Part shown: piece by piece, positions 6,886-9,839 of the stretch | Position numbering within the stretch: position 1 is the first letter of the stretch | Layout of the letters: every line of letters begins with the position of its first letter | Origin: an uncultured bacterium | Lineage (GTDB): Bacteria > Patescibacteriota > Minisyncoccia > Phycocordibacterales > UBA9973 | Reading direction: 5' to 3' | DNA: 9,839 nt | Assembly: GCA_903895055.1 (NCBI GenBank) | Contig: CAITSL010000034.1 | Coordinates: forward strand, 1 to 9,839 | Position numbers and translations under genes: made by a program | The notes under the pieces: generated by a model | The model's input: only the letters and a program-made list of their open reading frames with translations | Told to the model about the DNA's origin: nothing | The model's database searches: none

Positions 6886-7167
6886 CTACGTTAATGAATT
6901 AAGAAATTCATCCATTTTTTTGCTGGAATCGAAAGGGCCAAAAAGATTTTTGCCTTCTTTAATATCTTTGGAAATTTTAATGAGTTCCCGACGTGTTTTA
7001 TCATTAAAGGTTTCATTTTCTACTACTCCAATATTTATCTTTCCTTCCACAAAAGCGCGGGTGGCGAGATTAAGGACAGAAGAGAAGGGAAGCCCAAAAG
7101 AGCGAGCTTTTTTCATAGCTTGTTCTTTAAGGCCTTTTTCTATTGTAAAAATTACTTGGGTAGTCAT
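6886..7167 (-). CDS. RelB/DinJ-type ribbon-helix-helix antitoxin
   Basis: A 93-residue protein starting MTTQVIFTIEKGLKEQAMKKARSFGL, then PFSSVLNLATRAFVEGKI: a short beta strand followed by two helices, as in RelB/DinJ antitoxins that bind DNA as ribbon-helix-helix dimers. The C-terminal half is charged and would wrap the toxin. A longer form from ATG 7191 adds eight residues, but the ribbon strand normally begins near the N-terminus, so ATG 7167 is preferred. It is first in a two-gene operon with the toxin, the usual order. A strong promoter and a pair of TATAGC repeats upstream suggest self-repression by the antitoxin or the complex. Confidence 0.82.
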   Translation of the reverse strand: MTTQVIFTIEKGLKEQAMKKARSFGLPFSSVLNLATRAFVEGKINIGVVENETFNDKTRRELIKISKDIKEGKNLFGPFDSSKKMDEFLNSLT

Positions 7168-7177
7168 ATATTTCTTA

Positions 7178-7203
7178 TATAGCTTAAACATATATAGTAT
7201 AGC
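7178..7203. promoter_or_regulatory. Candidate toxin-antitoxin operator (paired TATAGC repeats)
   Basis: TATAGC occurs at 7178-7183 and again at 7198-7203, exactly 20 bp apart (two helical turns). The second copy overlaps the -10 box of the toxin-antitoxin promoter. Same-face spacing suits a ribbon-helix-helix repressor. The DNA is very AT-rich here, so chance is possible. Confidence 0.35.
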
Positions 7204-7223
7204 AAATGGAAAATTGATGTCAA
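7196..7223 (-). promoter_or_regulatory. Sigma70-type promoter of the toxin-antitoxin operon
   Basis: On the minus strand a perfect TTGACA (7223-7218), a 16-nt spacer and TATACT (7201-7196). The expected start near 7189 leaves about 22 nt before the preferred ATG at 7167. Confidence 0.7.
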
Positions 7224-7243
7224 TGGGGAAAATATTTGAAAAA

Positions 7244-7252
7244 TGTTAAGAT
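7244..7252 (+). promoter_or_regulatory. Extended -10 box of smpB; predicted leaderless mRNA
   Basis: TGT-TAAGAT with the hexamer at 7247-7252, then six bases, then ATG at 7259. No -35 box stands out. It is divergent from the toxin-antitoxin promoter about 20 bases away. Confidence 0.45.
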
Positions 7253-7258
7253 ATATCT

Positions 7259-7702
7259 ATGGCAAATTATGCTGAAAATCGAAAAGTATATTTCAATTAC
7301 GAAATTTTAGAAAAATACGAAGCGGGTATTGAGCTTTTAGGCTCGGAAGTGAAATCAGTTCGGGGAGGCAGAATGTCTCTCGAGGGCGCTTTTGTGATTG
7401 TGCGGGGAAGGGAATGCTTCCTGATCAATGCGCAGGTTCCACCTTATCAACTAAATAATTCTCCGAAAGATTATGATCCACTTCGTAATAAAAAATTACT
7501 TCTTACCAAAAAAGAAATAGCCACACTGGCTGGCAGTGAGAAAAATAAAAGTTTGACAATTGTGCCACTTTCGGTGTATAATAAGGGAAGAAAAATCAAA
7601 GTTTCTATTGCGCTGGCGAAAGGCAAGAAGAAATTTGATAAAAGAGAAAGTATCAAAAAGCGCGAGACAGACAGAGACATAAGACGATCATTGAAAAATT
7701 AG
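7259..7702 (+). CDS. smpB: SsrA-binding protein SmpB
   Basis: A 147-residue basic protein that binds the tRNA-like domain of tmRNA and brings it to stalled ribosomes, where its tail fills the empty mRNA channel. Family motifs are in order: ENRKVYFNYEILEKYEAGI, LLGSEVKSVRGGRMSLEGAF, CFLINAQVPPYQ, RNKKLLLTKKEI and the Lys/Arg-rich tail KGKKKFDKRESIKKRETDRDIRR. Length is typical (about 145-160). ATG 7259 is preceded by an extended -10 box and no Shine-Dalgarno sequence. The tmRNA gene starts 61 bases after the stop, so the two partners are neighbours and may be co-transcribed. Confidence 0.97.
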   Translation: MANYAENRKVYFNYEILEKYEAGIELLGSEVKSVRGGRMSLEGAFVIVRGRECFLINAQVPPYQLNNSPKDYDPLRNKKLLLTKKEIATLAGSEKNKSLTIVPLSVYNKGRKIKVSIALAKGKKKFDKRESIKKRETDRDIRRSLKN

Positions 7703-7712
7703 AAGTAGAATA

Positions 7713-7745
7713 TGCCCATTCGACTCACTACGTTCGCTCAGGGCA
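7713..7745. repeat. REP-like palindromic intergenic element
   Basis: TGCCC (7713-7717) pairs with GGGCA (7741-7745) around TTCGACTCACTACGTTCGCTCA. The unit resembles the widespread bacterial intergenic palindrome of the type CCCTGAGCGnAGTCGAAGGG (from memory). Part of it, GCCC..TTCG..TCACTAC, recurs in the inverted repeat at the window end (GCCCGCATTTTTCGCTCACTAC). Confidence 0.45.
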
Positions 7746-7764
7746 ATTTTGCTTCGCAAAATTG
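7744..7764 (+). other. Perfect hairpin abutting the tmRNA 5' end
   Basis: CAATTTTGC (7744-7752), loop TTC, GCAAAATTG (7756-7764): 9 bp, with the last base being the first base of mature tmRNA. It could shape precursor processing by RNase P or be part of the repeat just upstream. Confidence 0.4.
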
Positions 7765-8160
7765 GGGATGCAAGGCATAGACAGTAGGTCAAATGTTTTC
7801 GATGCATACTGAGCATGAACGTAATCTCATAAAAATTCGTTCAAATGTTAATTGCAAAATTAGCTACTAAAGTAAAAGTGGCAGTTTCTCCTTACTTCGG
7901 TTTGAAGGACTTCGCTTTTGCTCGAGTTTCCGCTTTAGCGTAAGCTCGTGTCTTTCTCATAGACTTCCGATATATGAGATAAGGCATAATATTATCGGGA
8001 TAGGGGAATAGATGTCTCGACTATTTTCCAAAACAAAGAGAATCGATTAAAAAATATTTCGCACGCTTCCTAATTTTTTAATCTAAACCACAAGCGCGCT
8101 AAGTATGTAGATTTTAAAACATAACCCTTCTGCACACGAGTTCAATTCTCGTCATCTCCA
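7764..8160 (+). ncRNA. ssrA: Transfer-messenger RNA (tmRNA)
   Basis: tmRNA rescues ribosomes stalled on broken mRNA and tags the product for proteolysis. The acceptor stem GGGGATG (7764-7770) pairs with CATCTCC (8153-8159), with the third pair G-U, the alanine identity element. The T arm is ACGAG-TTCAATT-CTCGT (8136-8152). A is the discriminator at 8160; CCA is not encoded. The 5' part has GGCATAGACAGTAGG in place of a D arm. A P2-like helix pairs around GGT..ATGTTTT (from 7785) with AAAACATAACC (8117-8127). Further helices include CTCATA/TATGAG, GGAATAG/CTATTTTCC and a perfect 10-bp stem GATTAAAAAA (8045-8054) with TTTTTTAATC (8074-8083), as expected for pseudoknots. The resume codon, tag frame and stop are annotated separately. 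At 397 nt it is slightly longer than usual. It lies directly after smpB, and its 3' end is overlapped antisense by the recombinase frame. Confidence 0.93.
7854..7943 (+). other. tmRNA tag-peptide reading frame
   Basis: Resume codon GCA at 7854, after GTTAATT, opens a frame of 29 codons that begins AKLATKVKVA, ends FAFARVSALA and stops at TAA 7941-7943. The stop lies in a hairpin, CGAGTTT..CGCT / AGCG..AAGCTCG (7923-7948), as is usual for helix P5. The hydrophobic ALA ending fits a ClpXP-type degron, though the common ending is LAA. A shorter frame starting GTTAAT gives only seven codons with a polar end and is less likely. Confidence 0.65.
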
Positions 8161-9686
8161 CAAAAAGAAACTTGGTCGGTAGTGAGCGAAAAATGCGGGC
8201 GCGCCGAAGGCGCGCAAGGTGGCGAGAATTTGAAATCCGCCCTACGGGCGCAAGCGAATTCGGTGGGTGGGCAAAATGAGATTGAGACGGACTTTTCACG
8301 CAATTGAGGGTTCGTTCCAATTTTTTTGAAATAATCACGAATTTCAAAAAAATTGTCGCTGGAAACCAATTGCGTGGCTTTTTTAATATCTAAAATCCAT
8401 TCCCGCAAGGGTTCGACCCAATTCTTTCTATCGGCTCGGGTGGAGTCCATTTTTTGAGCGAGAGACACTTTTTGTTTCAAAAGCTCATTTTTCTTAAAAA
8501 TATAATTTTCTTTTGGTATATCGCCGTCTAAATACAAACTCACGAGTTCATCAAGCTTTTGTTCTGTCTCTCGCTCATTTTCTTTTATCCGCCCGAGTTG
8601 ACTGCCCGACGAGATTTTTTCCTCCTTTTCCCATTCGTCAGTTTTTCGCAACATGTAATCTGTCCATTCGTCGGGCAGGGAGATTTTTTGAAGCTGTTCC
8701 TTGAGTTGAAAGACGAGTGAATCTTCCCGCAAATATTCTTGTCCACAATTTCCTTTCTTTTTGGTGCAACGATAGTAGCGATATTTAGTACCAAAGCGGT
8801 TGGTTGCCCATTGAGCAGTAATCATACTTTTACACTCGGCACATTCAAAAAGTCCCGTGAAAGGAAAATTGTGTCCGACTTTTGTTTTGCGGGGCTTTCC
8901 TCGCTCGGCTAATCTTTTCTGCACAGCTTCAAATAAATCTGCAGAAAGAATTGGCGCAAAGCTTCCGGGGAAATATTCGTCGTGATGTTTCGTAAGTCCG
9001 ATATATGCCTTATTGCGCAATATTCTAAAGACGGAAGCTTTGGCAAGTGGCGTTCCATTACTCTGACAAATTCCAAGCTCCGACAAAAACTCTGCTAATG
9101 AAATTAAACCGTGGTTGCCTTTCGCAAATTCTTCAAAAGCGCGAACGATAATTTTAGCTTTCACCACATCCGGTTCAATATTTCTTGTTTTAACATTATT
9201 CACATATCCAAACGGCGCTTTTGTTAGCCATTCACCACGGCGGAGTTTTTGGCGGATTCCGCGATTGATATTTTCGGAAAGATTGTCAGAGTAATATTTT
9301 GATTGCCCGAACGCCACTTGCAACATAAATAGCCCTTGCGGGGTTGGTTCAAACCAAAATGTCGGAAAACGCAAAGAAATGATTTTGGTCGTGTCTACTG
9401 CGTAAATGACGCGTCCTCCGTCAATGGAGTTGCGAGCGAGCCTGTCAGGATGCCACGCCAAAATACCCACTCCATCCATTGACTCGATACGCGCCATCAT
9501 TTCGCCAAATTTTTCACGACCCGGTTTCTTTGCGCTTTTTGACTCTGTAAATTCCTCAAGAATTTGCAGATTTTCTTTATGCGCGAATTCACGAAGCTCA
9601 AAAAGTTGAGCTTCGATACTCATGACTTGCTTGTCGTCATCTTCGCTACTTTTTCGCGCGTATAGAAAATATTTTGGTTTAATCAT
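8142..9686 (-). CDS. Large serine recombinase (resolvase, Recombinase and zinc-ribbon domains)
   Basis: A site-specific DNA recombinase of about 514 residues from ATG 9686. The catalytic domain has YFLYARKSSEDD, with nucleophile S13 in the Y-x-R-x-S motif, then SIEAQLFELREFA and AWHPDRLARN with the conserved arginines. The Recombinase domain follows (RGEWLTKAPFGYVNN to RILRNKAYIGL). A zinc ribbon has CAEC and CTKKKGNC (C282, C285, C307, C314), then a coiled coil (about 355-415). The frame is open up to 9749, but those 21 codons lie in the inverted-repeat region, and MIKPKYFLYARKS is the natural N-terminus. After KKIGTNPQLREK the tail changes character: about 33 residues (TEFACARRADFKFSPP and on) are encoded by the left inverted repeat and the last five by the antisense of tmRNA. 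The native C-terminus may therefore have been replaced on insertion. Such proteins integrate or excise phages and mobile elements. Confidence 0.92.
   Translation of the reverse strand: MIKPKYFLYARKSSEDDDKQVMSIEAQLFELREFAHKENLQILEEFTESKSAKKPGREKFGEMMARIESMDGVGILAWHPDRLARNSIDGGRVIYAVDTTKIISLRFPTFWFEPTPQGLFMLQVAFGQSKYYSDNLSENINRGIRQKLRRGEWLTKAPFGYVNNVKTRNIEPDVVKAKIIVRAFEEFAKGNHGLISLAEFLSELGICQSNGTPLAKASVFRILRNKAYIGLTKHHDEYFPGSFAPILSADLFEAVQKRLAERGKPRKTKVGHNFPFTGLFECAECKSMITAQWATNRFGTKYRYYRCTKKKGNCGQEYLREDSLVFQLKEQLQKISLPDEWTDYMLRKTDEWEKEEKISSGSQLGRIKENERETEQKLDELVSLYLDGDIPKENYIFKKNELLKQKVSLAQKMDSTRADRKNWVEPLREWILDIKKATQLVSSDNFFEIRDYFKKIGTNPQLREKSVSISFCPPTEFACARRADFKFSPPCAPSARPHFSLTTDQVSFCGDDEN
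8177..8274 (+). repeat. Left arm of a 98-bp perfect inverted repeat
   Basis: Bases 8177-8274 are the exact reverse complement of 9742-9839. The arm is GC-rich against an AT-rich background and holds two hairpins, GCGCGCC-GAA-GGCGCGC and CGCCC-TAC-GGGCG. A weaker second block follows: AATGAGATTGAGACGGACT (8275-8293) matches the complement of 9712-9732 with small differences, after a 9-nt insertion on the right side. It starts 16 bases past the tmRNA 3' end. Confidence 0.95.
8297..8376. repeat. Nested palindrome within the recombinase 3' coding region
   Basis: CACGCAATTG (8297-8306) is complementary to CAATTGCGTG (8367-8376). Inside it, CAATTTTTTTGAAAT (8318-8332) is complementary to ATTTCAAAAAAATTG (8341-8355) around an 8-base loop, so 25 bp are paired in two blocks. 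It lies next to the left inverted-repeat arm and encodes the FFEIRDYFKKIG region of the recombinase. Confidence 0.8.
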
Positions 9687-9741
9687 TTTTGTTTTTAGAT
9701 TATTAAAAAAGAGTCCGTTTTCAATCTCATTTCTGAGTCCA

Positions 9742-9839
9742 TTGCCCACCCACCGAATTCGCTTGCGCCCGTAGGGCGGATTTCAAATTCTCGCCACCTT
9801 GCGCGCCTTCGGCGCGCCCGCATTTTTCGCTCACTACCG
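9742..9839 (-). repeat. Right arm of the 98-bp perfect inverted repeat (cut by the window end)
   Basis: Exact reverse complement of 8177-8274. It lies upstream of the recombinase start; a diverged extension covers 9712-9732. The repeat may continue past the window. Confidence 0.95.

Larger units (their letters stand above)
8177..9839. mobile_element. Candidate recombinase cassette bounded by inverted repeats at the tmRNA 3' end
   Basis: A single large serine recombinase gene fills the space between two near-identical inverted arms, and the left arm sits 16 bases from the tmRNA 3' end, a classic integration locus. No second passenger gene is seen. The right limit is unknown because the window ends inside the right arm. 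It may be a small element of its own, the recombinase end of a larger integrated element, or an invertible segment. Confidence 0.45.

Noticed and set aside
7691..7711. TTGAAA..TAGAAT as a tmRNA promoter
   Set aside because: The spacer is only 9 bases, and the tmRNA 5' end is made by processing, so co-transcription with smpB explains it as well.
8142..8274. C-terminal recombinase tail as a real functional domain
   Set aside because: Its residues are translations of the inverted-repeat arm and of antisense tmRNA, so the sequence is explained by DNA-level constraints.
8114..8347. Short minus-strand frame ending EMTRIELVCRRV
   Set aside because: It is the antisense of the tmRNA 3' end plus the repeat arm in another frame; such peptides commonly arise opposite tRNA-like sequences.
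9687..9749. N-terminal extension of the recombinase (start at 9749)
   Set aside because: The 21 extra codons fall in the repeat region, and MIKPKYFLYARKS at 9686 is the natural resolvase N-terminus.
9784..9800. Similarity of the right arm (TTCAAATTCTCGCCACC) to the tmRNA 3' end (TTCAATTCTCGTCATC) as an attachment-site duplicate
   Set aside because: The match is short with several differences, and the arm cannot form a proper T stem; it is too weak to call an att repeat.
1..9839. UGA recoding as in some CPR lineages
   Set aside because: All genes read correctly with the standard code, and none requires an in-frame UGA.
1..9839. CRISPR array or tandem spacer structure
   Set aside because: No evenly spaced direct repeats are visible; the repeats present are inverted pairs or single palindromes.

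Overview
The window reads as a gene-dense, AT-rich bacterial contig, probably from an uncultivated Patescibacteria/CPR-type (Parcubacteria-like) organism. That placement is an inference. It rests on short intergenic gaps, very few Shine-Dalgarno sites, many start codons sitting 6-7 nt after a -10 box, the long-insert form of nucleoside diphosphate kinase, and a large serine recombinase beside the tmRNA gene. The standard genetic code fits every gene; no UGA recoding is needed.

Left end (1-826): about 90-110 bases of GC-rich sequence encode a NuoF/HydB-like Fe-S fragment. It is joined out of frame to an AT-rich nucleoside diphosphate kinase gene that lacks its N-terminus, so the junction looks chimeric. 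A structured RNA follows (666-790), with its own promoter, a 22-bp closing stem, a central bubble and a terminator; its shape resembles 6S RNA.

Plus-strand genes (833-3219): a small polytopic membrane protein, a beta-CASP metallo-beta-lactamase ribonuclease and a LOG/SLOG Rossmann protein. Each is preceded by its own -10 box 6-7 nt before ATG. A hairpin terminator at 3218-3245 serves this set and the converging ribosomal operon.

Minus-strand genes (3253-7223): the translation operon infC-rpmI-rplT with a well-formed -35/-10 promoter, a long alpha-D-phosphohexomutase gene, and a RelB/RelE-type toxin-antitoxin pair with a strong promoter and a candidate operator.

Trans-translation locus (7244-8160): smpB followed by a complete tmRNA gene, ssrA, so both halves of the ribosome rescue system are adjacent. 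The tmRNA has the G3:U70 alanine identity pair and an unusually long tag frame.

Right end (8142-9839): a large serine recombinase gene runs back toward ssrA, and its reading frame ends inside the antisense of the tmRNA 3' end. It is bracketed by a perfect 98-bp GC-rich inverted repeat, and the window stops inside the right arm. This looks like an integrated mobile cassette or invertible unit next to the tmRNA gene and is the most interesting part of the window.
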